Shown piece after piece: positions 33,610 to 42,337 of a stretch of 64,000 nucleotides of DNA. The notes beneath the pieces were generated by a model, which saw only the letters and a list, made by a program, of their open reading frames with translations, was not told the DNA's origin and searched no databases. Location: assembly GCF_001758225.1 (NCBI RefSeq), contig NZ_MAST01000053.1, positions 62,001 through 126,000 of the forward strand, given 5' to 3'. The DNA is from Humibacillus sp. DSM 29435 (GTDB taxonomy: Bacteria; Actinomycetota; Actinomycetes; Actinomycetales; Dermatophilaceae). The position numbers and the translations under genes are program-made. Positions within the stretch are counted from its first letter, which is position 1. Each line of letters begins with the position of its first letter.

Positions 33610-36209
33610 GGTCGACCCGCTCGCTTGCCCACGAGAACGCTTGTGGCCCAGTCAGATACACGAGATCTGTCGATCTTCGAGGCGTGCCTGATGTCGACGG
33701 GCAAGGCCCGAGCCACCAGTACCGCCGCCACGGGCACCCCGGCCGACGCCCGCACGGCGGCGGACAGGTCAGGGGCAGCCAGCCCGTCTCTGGGCTCGCC
33801 GGGCGGCGCGGTACCGGAGCGTACGACCACCACCACCGTCTGCTGGGTGGCAGCGGGACCGACACCCACGACGGCCGCCGTGTCTACCTGGGGGAGTGCC
33901 TCGATGCGCTGCTCCGGGCCGACCGGAGTGACCGGCCCGTCGGGGCCGGTCACGACGTGCACGAGGCGGCCCTCCACCCAGAGCCGACCGTCGTCGTCAA
34001 GGTGCCCGGCGTCGCCCGTGCGGTGCCAGCCCGAACTGTGGCGGCTCGCTCGTTCGGTCGCCCACAGCTGGTCGTAGCGGTCTTTGAGGTGGGCTGCCCT
34101 GACGCAGACCTCGCCGGTGACACCTGCCGTAACGGCCGGATCGCCGACGGCGCGTCCGTCCGCGTCGAGGGCGATCACCGCCACCGTGACCCCCGCCACC
34201 GGGTGACCGACACACACCCCGTCGCCGGCGCCCAGCGCCTCGATCTCGGTGAGCGAGATGTCGGCGACGGGCAGGCACTCGGTCATGCCGTACGGCGTGT
34301 GAGCCTCGGCCGCCGGCAGCACTTCGGTCATCGCACGCAACAAGGAGGCGGGTACCGGTGCGCCGGCCGACATGAGCAGTCGCACCCCCGCGAGTGCATG
34401 CCGGTGCTGCGGGGTCAGGTCGTGGGCCGTGGCCACGACGTTGCGCAACGCGGCGGGTGAGGCGAAGACGACCGTGCCGTCGACCGCCGACACGGCGTCG
34501 GCCAGGGCCGTTGCGGTCAGCGTGTCGGGAGCGGTGACGTCCATGTCGGGCACCGCCGAGCCCAGCCCTAGCGCCGGCCCGTAGAGAGCGAACGGAGCGA
34601 ACGCGGCGACCAGACGGTCTTCGGTCGTGAGGCGGTAGGTCGTGCGCAGGGCGGCGAGCTGGGCGCGCAGCTGACCCTGGCGGTAGACGACACCCTTGGG
34701 TGGGCCAGTGGCGCCCGAGGTGAACAGCACCGCCATCTCGGGGTCGCCGTCCGGCGAAGGGAGTGCCGGTAGTGGCGTGGACCGTCCGCTGCGGGCGAGG
34801 TCGGCCAGGCTGTGAGCGGCGCCCACCAGCGCCATCGTGGCGCGGTCGAGTGGTCCCGCCGCGATGAGCTGGCCGGGCACGCCAGCCGCCCGGGCGAGCA
34901 GGAGACCCTTGGCGATGCCGATGACGTGGTCGGGGGCGCTGCCACGCAGGGCGCGACCCATTCGGCGCACACCGAGGCCGGCGTCGGCGACCACAACGGA
35001 CGCGCCGACGCGCCAGCAGGCGTAGACCGCCGCACTCAGGTCGGCGCCGGGCGGGACGAGCATGGCGACCCGGTGGCCCGGGCGCACGCCTGCGCCGACC
35101 AGTCCCGCCGCAAGGTCTCGAACGGTCGACTCCAGCTGGGCGAACGACACCCTCCGTTCGTGGGCACCGAGCTCGACGATCGCCGTGGCGTGGTCGTTCG
35201 ACCGGGCCGAGAGCGCCGCCCAGAGGGGTTCGCCGGCCGACTGGTCGGTCGGCGGTGGGTCGGATGCGTCGGCTTCCCTGTCGGCCTCGGGCAGGTCGGC
35301 GAGATCGGCGAGCCACTGCCACACGTGGGTGGCGGCCAGCGGGGCGTCCTCGGTGACCAGGTGCGAGGCCCCCTCGTAGCGGTGCACATCGGCGTGCGGC
35401 ATCCGCTTGCGGAGGTCACGCAGGTAGACGTCGGAGAACACCGGGTCGCGGGGGCCCCAGAGCAGCAGCGCGGGCACGTCGGCGAGCTCAGAGAGTCGAG
35501 CCGCGATGTCGTCGAGCCGCGGCGCGCTCGGGTGCCTTGGGTCGAAGGGGATGTCGGCGACGAAGTCACCGACGGCCTGGCGGCGGAAGGCGGAGGCGTA
35601 CGGCGCGGCGAAGGCGTCACGCACCTCTCGTGGCAGGGCCGGGCGAGACAAGGCGGTCGTGGCGCGCACGAAGGTGGGCGTCGCGACGCAGCTGGACTGG
35701 CGAACCCCCGGGGTGTGCGCGAGACGAATGAGGGCGGGCCCAGCGGCATCCGCGGGCTGGTGCACGGCGGTGTTGGTCAGCACGACCGCCCGCAGCTGGT
35801 CACGATGCTCGAGTGCCCACCCGAGCGAGATCGGGCCTCCCCAGTCGTGGGCCAGGGTCACGACCGGCCCGGTCAGGCCGAGGGCTTCGGTCAGGGAGCC
35901 GAGGTCATCGACCCGTTGGGCGAGCGTTCGTGGCGTGGTGCGCTCCGACCAGCCCATCCCGAGCTGGTCGACGGCTACGACGCGCCACCCGGGCGGTGCC
36001 TGGGCGATGAACCGCCGCCAGAGGAACGACCACGTCGGGTTGCCGTGCACGCAGAGCAGAGTGCCGATCGTGGGGGTGACGCCGTTGTCGAGCAGGTGCC
36101 AGGTGCGAGCGATGCCCTCGGCGTCGACGGCCCTGACGAGCCGCGACCACGCAGGGTCGACTCCCACCAGGGGAGGGGGCAGTCGTGCCGCGTCTGACGC
36201 CCTCGTCAC
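33606..36209 (-). CDS. oleBC: OleBC fusion: beta-lactone decarboxylase plus beta-lactone synthetase
   Basis: The product is 867 aa from GTG 36209 (GTGA overlap with the OleA stop). Residues about 1-300 form a haloalkane-dehalogenase-like alpha/beta hydrolase (OleB) with nucleophile Asp in TLAHDWGGPISLGW (about 122). Residues about 325-867 form an acyl-CoA-synthetase-like OleC with FTSGATGPPKGVVYRQGQL and TPYGMTECLPV. OleC closes the hydroxyacid to a beta-lactone and OleB decarboxylates it to the cis-olefin. A single fused polypeptide is the arrangement known from actinobacteria such as Micrococcus. Confidence 0.92.
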   Translation of the reverse strand: MTRASDAARLPPPLVGVDPAWSRLVRAVDAEGIARTWHLLDNGVTPTIGTLLCVHGNPTWSFLWRRFIAQAPPGWRVVAVDQLGMGWSERTTPRTLAQRVDDLGSLTEALGLTGPVVTLAHDWGGPISLGWALEHRDQLRAVVLTNTAVHQPADAAGPALIRLAHTPGVRQSSCVATPTFVRATTALSRPALPREVRDAFAAPYASAFRRQAVGDFVADIPFDPRHPSAPRLDDIAARLSELADVPALLLWGPRDPVFSDVYLRDLRKRMPHADVHRYEGASHLVTEDAPLAATHVWQWLADLADLPEADREADASDPPPTDQSAGEPLWAALSARSNDHATAIVELGAHERRVSFAQLESTVRDLAAGLVGAGVRPGHRVAMLVPPGADLSAAVYACWRVGASVVVADAGLGVRRMGRALRGSAPDHVIGIAKGLLLARAAGVPGQLIAAGPLDRATMALVGAAHSLADLARSGRSTPLPALPSPDGDPEMAVLFTSGATGPPKGVVYRQGQLRAQLAALRTTYRLTTEDRLVAAFAPFALYGPALGLGSAVPDMDVTAPDTLTATALADAVSAVDGTVVFASPAALRNVVATAHDLTPQHRHALAGVRLLMSAGAPVPASLLRAMTEVLPAAEAHTPYGMTECLPVADISLTEIEALGAGDGVCVGHPVAGVTVAVIALDADGRAVGDPAVTAGVTGEVCVRAAHLKDRYDQLWATERASRHSSGWHRTGDAGHLDDDGRLWVEGRLVHVVTGPDGPVTPVGPEQRIEALPQVDTAAVVGVGPAATQQTVVVVVRSGTAPPGEPRDGLAAPDLSAAVRASAGVPVAAVLVARALPVDIRHASKIDRSRVSDWATSVLVGKRAGRP

Positions 36210-37228
36210 CAGGCGATCTCGAGGCACGACACGTTGAGGCCCGAGCCGACGCCAAGAAGCACGACCCGGTCACCGGGGCTCAGCGAGTCGACCTGCGTAG
36301 CGAGGGTGAAGGCGATCGCGGCCGGGCCCATGTTGCCGCGCGTGGGGAAGGTCAGCGGCAGCCGGTCGGCCGGGATGTCGAGAGCTTTGCACATGGCTTT
36401 GGTGTGCACCTGCGAGATCTGGTGAGCGACGTAGCGGTCCATGTTCGACCATTCGAACTCGGCCTTGGCGTCGTTCCACGTGTCGCTGGCCAGGGCGATG
36501 CCCGCGTCGAGCAGGCCCCGGGTGTCGGTGCGCATCCACTCGAGGTCACCGACGCAGAGGTTGTGGTGCTCAGTGCCCGCGCGCGTTACGCCGCCGACGA
36601 TGCGGTGACCCTCGGGGTGCAGGTCGGCCCGACCCAGCACCATCGCGGCCGCCCCGGAACCGAGGGTCAGGGTGGCGAACTGCGACATCACATCCTCGGC
36701 GGTGGCATCGGGGCCGGCCAGGCGCTCGATGGTGACCTCCTGGGTGTGCCGTGAGCTCTCCCCGTTGACGATCACGGCGTAGTCGATCTGGCCCGAGTCG
36801 ATCATCGAGGCGGCCAGCTGCATGCCGTTGACGAAGCCGAGGCACGCGTTGGCGAGGTCGAAGTTGATGCAGCTCGTCGGCATGCCCATGTTGTGGTGGA
36901 TCTCCACGGCCACCGAGGGCTCGAGGTGCTCCCGTGAGACCGACGTGTTGACCATGAGACCGACGCGTGACGGGTCGACGCCCGCCTCGGCGAGGGCCTT
37001 CGCGCCCGCAGTGGCCGCACCCTCGGTGAAGCTGACGCCCTCGGGCCACCAGCGTCGCTCGTGGATGCCGGCCAGCTTCGCGAGCATCCCGGGCTTCAGT
37101 CCCACGCGCTCATAGGTCGAGAGGAGCTGCCGGTCGAAGTCGTCGGAGGTGACCACCACCGGGGCGTCGACCGCGCAGACGGACAGCACCGCCGCGTTCG
37201 TGTGACGGTACGTTGCGTTTCCGCTCAT
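36206..37228 (-). CDS. oleA: OleA-like thiolase/ketoacyl synthase for head-to-head condensation
   Basis: The product is 340 aa from ATG 37228. It is a KAS III-type fold with active-site Cys in FDLANACLGFVNGMQLAAS (about Cys129), His in YVAHQISQVHTKAM and Asn in TRGNMGPAAIAF. OleA condenses two fatty acyl-CoA molecules in a non-decarboxylative Claisen reaction, the first committed step of long-chain olefin biosynthesis. It heads the oleA-oleBC-oleD operon. It is divergent from the LacI gene, which could be its regulator. Confidence 0.9.
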   Translation of the reverse strand: MSGNATYRHTNAAVLSVCAVDAPVVVTSDDFDRQLLSTYERVGLKPGMLAKLAGIHERRWWPEGVSFTEGAATAGAKALAEAGVDPSRVGLMVNTSVSREHLEPSVAVEIHHNMGMPTSCINFDLANACLGFVNGMQLAASMIDSGQIDYAVIVNGESSRHTQEVTIERLAGPDATAEDVMSQFATLTLGSGAAAMVLGRADLHPEGHRIVGGVTRAGTEHHNLCVGDLEWMRTDTRGLLDAGIALASDTWNDAKAEFEWSNMDRYVAHQISQVHTKAMCKALDIPADRLPLTFPTRGNMGPAAIAFTLATQVDSLSPGDRVVLLGVGSGLNVSCLEIAW

Positions 37229-37422
37229 CCTGGCCCCTTCGGCACTGGGTTCCGTGGCGGAACCGGTTGTTCGCTCACCCACCGGGAAAGTAGATCACGC
37301 TGGGGGTGGGTGAGAAGCGTGCGACCCACGGGCGGCGCGACGCCCGCCGGGAGCGTTCTCGGCGCGCTGATCAGGGTACTTGATCTCAGGCGTGGGCCCG
37401 ACCGCCGCACTACAGTGCGCGC

Positions 37423-38571
37423 ATGGACGGCAACCGGCCCGACCCCAGCCCCCGGCGGCCCACGATGGCCGACGTCGCTCGTCGGGCGGGCGTCTCCAGG
37501 GCCACCGTCTCGTTCGTCGTCAACGACACCCTCGGCCAGTCGATCGGGGCTCAGACCCGGCAACGGATCCACGACGCGGTGGCGGCGCTCGGCTACCGGC
37601 CGAACCGGGCGGCGCAAGGCCTGCGGACCCGACGGAGCGCGACGATCGGCTTCATCACCCACGAGACCCCGGAGCGCTCGTTCGCCGATCCGGCCGTCAC
37701 CGGGGCCCACGACGTGGCAGACGAGTTCGGATCGCGCCTGTTGCTCGTCACCACCGGAGGATGCCCCGACCGGTTGCGGCAGTCGGTCGACGACCTGATC
37801 GACCGACAGGTCGACGCCATCATCCTGGCGACCTCGGGAACCCGCGCCGTCTCACTGCCGGACGGCGCCTGGCGCCTGCCCGTCGTGCTGCTCAACTGCT
37901 TCGAGGGCCACCCGGGCCACCCGGGTCGCCCCGGCCGGCTGACGCTGCCGCCCCGGCTGCCCACCCTGCTTCCTGACGAGCAGGCGGGGGGCGAGGCCGC
38001 GGCCCGACTCGCGATCGACGCCGGGCACCGCGACTTCGCCTTCCTGGCCGGCAAGGCCGACTCGTGGGCCACGGTCGAGCGGCTGGCCGGCTACCGCCTG
38101 GCCCTGACAGCGGCCGGATTCGACCCGCGTCGCCAGACGCTGGTTCACGGCCCCTACGAGATCGACGCAGGGCACGCCCTCGCCCGCCGGCTCGTCGCGA
38201 CCGGGCCGCTGCCGACCGTCATCCTCTGCGGTAACGACCGGATGGCGGTCGGGGTGCTGCTCGCGCTGGCCCAGGCCGGCATCCGGGTGCCCGATGACGT
38301 GTCGGTGATCGGCTACGACGACCAGATCGGCCTGGCGTCGTCGCTTCGCCCGGCGCTGACGACGGTGCGCCTGCCCTACCTCGAGATGGGTCGGGCGGCC
38401 GCCGAGCAGCTGCTCTGCCCCGACCGTGACCCCGCCATGCCCGCTATGCCCACCACCACCACCACCATCACCATCACCACGACCCTGACCACTGCCACCA
38501 CCGGGCTGCGCTGGCTGCCGTGCCTACCTGTCGTGCGCGACTCCCTCGGCCCACCCCGAACATCACCCTGA
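37423..38571 (+). CDS. LacI-family regulator with Thr-rich insert near the C-terminus
   Basis: The product is 382 aa. The HTH is TMADVARRAGVSRATVSFVVND (about 14-35) with the hinge YRPNRAAQGLRTRR, followed by a periplasmic-binding-protein-like ligand domain containing VSVIGYDDQIGLASSLRPALTTVRLPYLEMGRAAAEQLL. The usual C-terminal end (LPCxLVVRDSxGPP) is present as WLPCLPVVRDSLGPP, but about 30 residues of Thr/Ile/Ala repeat are inserted before it, encoded by CAC-type repeats at 38451-38480. The ligand is unknown. It is divergent from oleA. Confidence 0.88.
   Translation: MDGNRPDPSPRRPTMADVARRAGVSRATVSFVVNDTLGQSIGAQTRQRIHDAVAALGYRPNRAAQGLRTRRSATIGFITHETPERSFADPAVTGAHDVADEFGSRLLLVTTGGCPDRLRQSVDDLIDRQVDAIILATSGTRAVSLPDGAWRLPVVLLNCFEGHPGHPGRPGRLTLPPRLPTLLPDEQAGGEAAARLAIDAGHRDFAFLAGKADSWATVERLAGYRLALTAAGFDPRRQTLVHGPYEIDAGHALARRLVATGPLPTVILCGNDRMAVGVLLALAQAGIRVPDDVSVIGYDDQIGLASSLRPALTTVRLPYLEMGRAAAEQLLCPDRDPAMPAMPTTTTTITITTTLTTATTGLRWLPCLPVVRDSLGPPRTSP
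38451..38480 (+). repeat. Trinucleotide-type repeat inside the LacI gene
   Basis: CAC/ATC-type triplets run for about 30 bases and encode a Thr/Ile stretch. Length changes in multiples of three would keep frame; others would remove the C-terminal end. Confidence 0.75.
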
Positions 38572-38607
38572 TCATCACCCTGATCATCACCCTGACCCTC
38601 ACCCTGA
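38561..38607 (+). repeat. 12-base tandem repeat spanning the LacI stop codon
   Basis: CATCACCCTGAT (38561-38572 and 38573-38584), CATCACCCTGAC (38585-38596) and a partial CCTCACCCTGA follow directly. The LacI stop codon (38569-38571) lies inside the first unit. Confidence 0.8.
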
Positions 38608-38660
38608 GGCACGCAAGGGCTGCACCGCGCTGTGGTGGCGCTCGTTGAGTAAGGCTCTCC

Positions 38661-38681
38661 TTTCTGGAACTGATCCAGAAA
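38661..38681. promoter_or_regulatory. Inverted-repeat operator candidate upstream of dps
   Basis: Perfect 8-base arms TTTCTGGA and TCCAGAAA are separated by five bases (ACTGA), ending 48 bases before the dps start codon. Size and symmetry fit a dimeric repressor site. The binding protein is unknown; a nearby candidate is the LacI regulator. Confidence 0.6.
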
Positions 38682-38729
38682 ACGTGGTTGGCTGCAGACC
38701 TAGCCCGACCGACGATCAGGAGGATCTCG

Positions 38730-39272
38730 ATGACCGACACGATCAAGCCCACCGCCCGCAAGAGCCCCAAGAAGCACGAGGCGAAGCCGCCGTTCCGCGC
38801 GTCGCAGGAGTTCGCCGACAACCTCCAGCGTCTCCACGTCGACCTGATCGACCTGCACCTGCAGGGGAAGCAGGCGCACTGGAACGTGGTGGGCAAGAAC
38901 TTCCGCGACACCCACCTCGTGCTCGACGAGGTCGTCGACGCCGCCCGCGCCTTCTCCGACCAGGTCGCCGAGCGCATGCGTGCCGTCTACATCACCCCCG
39001 ACGGTCGCGCAGCGACCATCGCCGCGCAGACCAGTCTCGCGCCCTACCCCGCCGACGAGATCGACACGGCCGAGACGGTCGACCTGATCACGGCGGCCCT
39101 CTACGCGGTTGTCGGCACGGCCCGCGACATCCACGAGGTCATCGACTCCGCCGACCCCACCACCGCCGACATCATCCACACCGTGCTCGAGCGCCTGGAG
39201 CAGCTGGCCTGGATGATCGACGCCGAGAACCGCATCGCCAACCGCAGCATCCCGCGCCCCGTTCACGAGTGA
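38730..39272 (+). CDS. dps: Dps family DNA-protecting ferritin-like protein
   Basis: The product is 180 aa from ATG 38730, which follows a AGGAGG-type site. The Lys-rich N-terminus (KSPKKHEAK) is typical of Dps DNA-binding tails. The ferroxidase helix pair is LHLQGKQAHWNVVGKNFRDTHLVLDEVVDAAR with His50 and the following Asp/Glu ligands. Dps stores iron, removes peroxide and can coat DNA in stationary phase. It is followed by a strong hairpin terminator and the LigD-type gene. Confidence 0.93.
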   Translation: MTDTIKPTARKSPKKHEAKPPFRASQEFADNLQRLHVDLIDLHLQGKQAHWNVVGKNFRDTHLVLDEVVDAARAFSDQVAERMRAVYITPDGRAATIAAQTSLAPYPADEIDTAETVDLITAALYAVVGTARDIHEVIDSADPTTADIIHTVLERLEQLAWMIDAENRIANRSIPRPVHE

Positions 39273-39312
39273 GTGCGACCCAGCGCGACTGAGACCACAC
39301 GTCGTCTCGACC

Positions 39313-39342
39313 CGGCCCCCGTCGCACTGCGCGCGGGGGCCG
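39313..39342 (+). terminator. GC-rich hairpin after dps
   Basis: Perfect 9-base arms CGGCCCCCG (39313-39321) and CGGGGGCCG (39334-39342) surround a 12-base loop, 40 bases after the dps stop. It is followed by CGTCCGTCTG rather than a U-tract. Confidence 0.6.
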
Positions 39343-39407
39343 CGTCCGTCTGTAAGCGACGCCTCGCGCCCACCCGCCGCGGCCGGCATCCGTGGTGGAA
39401 TCGACGC

Positions 39408-40391
39408 ATGGCCGCCACCTCCCGCAGCACGCCACCCGAGCAGATCGAGGTCGGCGACCGCACGGTGCGCCTGTCGAGCCCCGACCGGGTCTACTTCTCC
39501 GAACGCGGTGAGACCAAGCGCGATCTCGTCGACTACTACCTCGCGGTGGGCCCGGGCATCGTGAACGCACTGCGCGAGCGGCCCTGCATGCTGCACCGCT
39601 TCCCCAAGGGCGTCGACGGTCCCAAAGTGCACCAGAAGCGGCTGCCCGCCGGCGCGCCGGCGTGGGTGGAGACGGTTCGTCTGCACTTCCCCAGGTATGG
39701 CCTGCATGCCGACGAGCTGTGCGTCACCGAGCTTGCTGACGTGATCTGGGCGGTGCAGATGTCGACGGTCGAGTTCCACCCCTGGAACTCGCGGAGGGCC
39801 GACACGGAGGCCCCCGACGAGTGGCGCATCGACCTCGACCCGATGCCCGAGTGCCCGTTCGACGTGGTGCGTCGAGCCGCTGTGACGACGCAGGAGGTGC
39901 TGAGCGAGATCGGCGCGGTGGGCTGGCCCAAGACCTCGGGCGGCTCCGGCCTGCACGTCTACGTGCGCATCCGCCCCGACTGGGGCTTCAAGGACGTGCG
40001 GCGCGGGGCGCTGGCCTTCGCGCGTGAGGTCGAGCGGCGGATGCCGGGTGAGGTGACCACCACGTGGTGGCGCAAGGACCGCTCGCCGAAGCAGCTCTTC
40101 GTCGACTACAACCAGAACGCTCGAGACCACACGATCGCTGCCGCTTACAGCGTGCGTGGCAACCCTCGCGGCACGGTCTCCGCTCCGATCAGCTGGGACG
40201 AGGTGGGCGACGTAGATCCCGACGACTTCACCATCGCGACCATGCCGGCCCGCTTCGCCGAGCTCGGCGACCTGCACGCCGGCATCGACGAGGCCGTCTT
40301 CGACTTCACGACTCTCATCGAGTGGGCCGACCGCGACGAGCGCGACGGGTCTGACCTTCCGCCCGAGCCGGAGCCCGACGCCACGACCTGA
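39408..40391 (+). CDS. Stand-alone LigD-type polymerase domain (AEP superfamily)
   Basis: The product is 327 aa from ATG 39408. It carries RVYFSERGETKRDLVDYYLAVG, the hallmark STVEFHPWNSR, the catalytic acids in EWRIDLDPMPECPFDVV, KTSGGSGLHVYVRI, and PKQLFVDYNQNARDHTIAAAYSVRGNPRGTVSAP. This is the archaeo-eukaryotic primase-like polymerase module of bacterial NHEJ, without a ligase or nuclease domain. It fills ends during DNA double-strand-break repair together with Ku and a separate ligase elsewhere. Its neighbours Dps and glutathione peroxidase are also stress-related. Confidence 0.92.
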   Translation: MAATSRSTPPEQIEVGDRTVRLSSPDRVYFSERGETKRDLVDYYLAVGPGIVNALRERPCMLHRFPKGVDGPKVHQKRLPAGAPAWVETVRLHFPRYGLHADELCVTELADVIWAVQMSTVEFHPWNSRRADTEAPDEWRIDLDPMPECPFDVVRRAAVTTQEVLSEIGAVGWPKTSGGSGLHVYVRIRPDWGFKDVRRGALAFAREVERRMPGEVTTTWWRKDRSPKQLFVDYNQNARDHTIAAAYSVRGNPRGTVSAPISWDEVGDVDPDDFTIATMPARFAELGDLHAGIDEAVFDFTTLIEWADRDERDGSDLPPEPEPDATT

Positions 40392-40397
40392 CCCACC

Positions 40398-40476
40398 CCC
40401 AAAGTCGAGTGGCCACTTTCGTACGCACCCCCAAGTCGAGTGGCCACTCTCGTACGCACCCCAAGCACGAGTGGCC
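40398..40476 (+). repeat. 31-base direct repeats containing AGTGGCCACT palindromes
   Basis: Two nearly identical units (about 40398-40428 and 40429-40459) and a third partial unit share AAGTCGAGTGGCCACT and CTCGTACGCACCCC-like segments. Each complete unit contains the perfect palindrome AGTGGCCACT (40408-40417 and 40439-40448), and the third has AGTGGCC at 40470. Spacing is exactly 31 bases. The units sit in the intergenic region before the glutathione peroxidase gene. Confidence 0.85.
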
Positions 40477-40623
40477 TGCCGGTGGACCTGCCAACCGGAA
40501 CCAGCCCGTCGGCGCTGGGCCCGGTCACCCTCTGCGGCATCCGATACGACGCTCGCACCGAACCAGCATCACAGGTCACGACCGTGATGAGAGCCCTGAC
40601 CCCGATACCCAGGAGGTACTCCC

Positions 40624-41106
40624 GTGGCCGTTCTCGGTGACTTCACCGCGACCACCCTGAACGGCGAGAACCGTTCGCTGTCTGAATACGGCGGTGACGT
40701 CGTTCTCGTGGTGAACACCGCGAGCCAGTGCGGTTTCACCCCCCAGCTCGCCGGCCTGGAGACGCTCTACGACACGTACCGGGGTCGGGGCCCTACGGTG
40801 CTCGGCTTTCCGTGCAACCAGTTCGGTGGGCAGGAGCCCGGCAGCGAGCACGAGATCGGCGAGTTCTGCCAGCGGAACTACGGCGTGAGCTTCCCGATGT
40901 TCGCCAAGGTCGAGGTCAACGGAAGCGGCGCCCACCCGCTCTTCGAGTGGCTGCGATCGCAGAAGGGTGGCCTCATCGGCAACAAGATCCGCTGGAACTT
41001 CACGAAGTTCCTCGTAGCGCGCGATGGCACGGTGCTGCAGCGCTACGCCCCGAACACCGACCCGGCATCCATCGCGGGCGACCTCGAGAAGGCCCTCGAC
41101 AGCTGA
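40624..41106 (+). CDS. Glutathione peroxidase family thiol peroxidase
   Basis: The product is 160 aa from GTG 40624, preceded by AGGAGGT at 40611-40617. The catalytic Cys is in VVNTASQCGFTPQ (Cys36), Gln in FPCNQFGGQEPGS and Trp-Asn in IRWNFTKFLV, the standard tetrad. It uses Cys, not selenocysteine. Actinobacterial members are usually thioredoxin-dependent hydroperoxide reductases. The 31-base repeats lie just upstream. Confidence 0.93.
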   Translation: MAVLGDFTATTLNGENRSLSEYGGDVVLVVNTASQCGFTPQLAGLETLYDTYRGRGPTVLGFPCNQFGGQEPGSEHEIGEFCQRNYGVSFPMFAKVEVNGSGAHPLFEWLRSQKGGLIGNKIRWNFTKFLVARDGTVLQRYAPNTDPASIAGDLEKALDS

Positions 41107-41160
41107 CCCGACAGGTGAGAGCGCCGAGAGCGCAGGGGGCTCGGGCCTAGGATCACGGAG

Positions 41161-42189
41161 GTGGACCACGCCCGCTTCGCCGACCGTCACGCTGAGGGCG
41201 TCGTCGATGTGCGCTACGGCTCCGACGCTCTCGAAGCGGTCTCGCGGGATGGGTTCTGGGCCGTGGTGGCCACCTTCGAGGGGGCGGTCACCGCCGTTCG
41301 CTTCGCCGAGGTGCGCCTCGGCCGGCCGCCACGACCCGCTCGGGTGGGCTGGTCCCAGCTCGACCGTCACTGGAGCAGCTCGCTCGACCAGGCCGCGTAC
41401 GTCGCGGCCGTGGGTCAGGTACGCGAGCTGATCGCGGCCGGAACCGTCTACCAGGTCAACGTGTGCCGGGTGGTCAGCCACTCTCTCGGCACGGAGGCTG
41501 ACCTCGACGGGCTCGACCGGATTCTGCAGGCCGGCAACCCCGCGCCGCACGCTGCGCGGATCCGCTGCGTTGGAGCCGGCCTCGACGTGGTGAGCGCCTC
41601 GCCCGAGCTGTTCCTCCGACGCCGCGGAGACCGGGTGGTGACCCGCCCGATCAAGGGAACGGCGCCCACGGCCGAGCAGATGCTGCCGAAAGACCACGCC
41701 GAGAACGTCATGATCGTCGACCTCATGCGTAACGACCTTTCGGGAGTGTGTGACCCCGGCTCGGTGTCGGTCGACGAGCTGTGCGTGATCGAGGAGCACC
41801 CCGGGCTGGTGCATCTCGTCTCGACCGTCAGCGGGCACCTGCGTCGCGGTACCTCCTGGACAGAGGTGTTCGCCTCGGCCTTTCCCCCCGGGTCGGTGTC
41901 GGGCGCTCCGAAGTCGAGCGCGTTGACCGCGATCGCCGACCTTGAACGCGCCGCCCGTGGCCCCTACTGCGGCGCGATCGGCTGGGTCGACGCCGACCGG
42001 TCCGAGGCCGAGCTCGCGGTCGGTATCCGCACCTTCTGGGCCGAACACGACGAGGCCGGCCAACGCTGGCTGCGCTTCGGTACCGGCGCGGGCATCACCT
42101 GGAACTCCGACCCGCAGGGCGAGTGGGCCGAGACCGAGCTCAAGGCGGCCCGCCTCGTCGGACTGGCGGCGGGCACCGTGACCCCGTGA
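41161..42189 (+). CDS. pabB: Aminodeoxychorismate synthase component I-like (PabB)
   Basis: The product is 342 aa from GTG 41161, a chorismate-binding domain without its usual N-terminal half. Motifs are YQVNVCRVVSH, SPELFLRRRGDRVVTRPIKGT, HAENVMIVDLMRNDLSGVC, FPPGSVSGAPKSSALTAI and RFGTGAGITWNSDPQGEWAET. This is a short PabB/TrpE-type enzyme making aminodeoxychorismate for folate. Linkage to the downstream class IV transaminase (pabC) supports the PabB call over anthranilate synthase. Confidence 0.85.
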   Translation: MDHARFADRHAEGVVDVRYGSDALEAVSRDGFWAVVATFEGAVTAVRFAEVRLGRPPRPARVGWSQLDRHWSSSLDQAAYVAAVGQVRELIAAGTVYQVNVCRVVSHSLGTEADLDGLDRILQAGNPAPHAARIRCVGAGLDVVSASPELFLRRRGDRVVTRPIKGTAPTAEQMLPKDHAENVMIVDLMRNDLSGVCDPGSVSVDELCVIEEHPGLVHLVSTVSGHLRRGTSWTEVFASAFPPGSVSGAPKSSALTAIADLERAARGPYCGAIGWVDADRSEAELAVGIRTFWAEHDEAGQRWLRFGTGAGITWNSDPQGEWAETELKAARLVGLAAGTVTP

Positions 42190-42337
42190 GATGCCTGAGC
42201 CAACGCTGAGTCACGCCGGTGTCACCGCCGGCCTCACCCTGAGTCACCCCTGAGTCACCCCTGACCTGGCCGCCTTCGTACCTGGATGGCGGCCTCGCTG
42301 TGACACCATGATCACTCCGACGCAGGGGAGGCGCAGG

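Noticed and set aside
34812-36197. 461-codon plus-strand frame opposite oleBC
   Set aside because: It overlaps the OleB and OleC motifs on the other strand, has no recognised domain, and is rich in Arg/Gly as expected for antisense shadows.
40398-40476. Second possible CRISPR array
   Set aside because: The 31-base units follow directly with no variable spacer, and only two and a half units exist.
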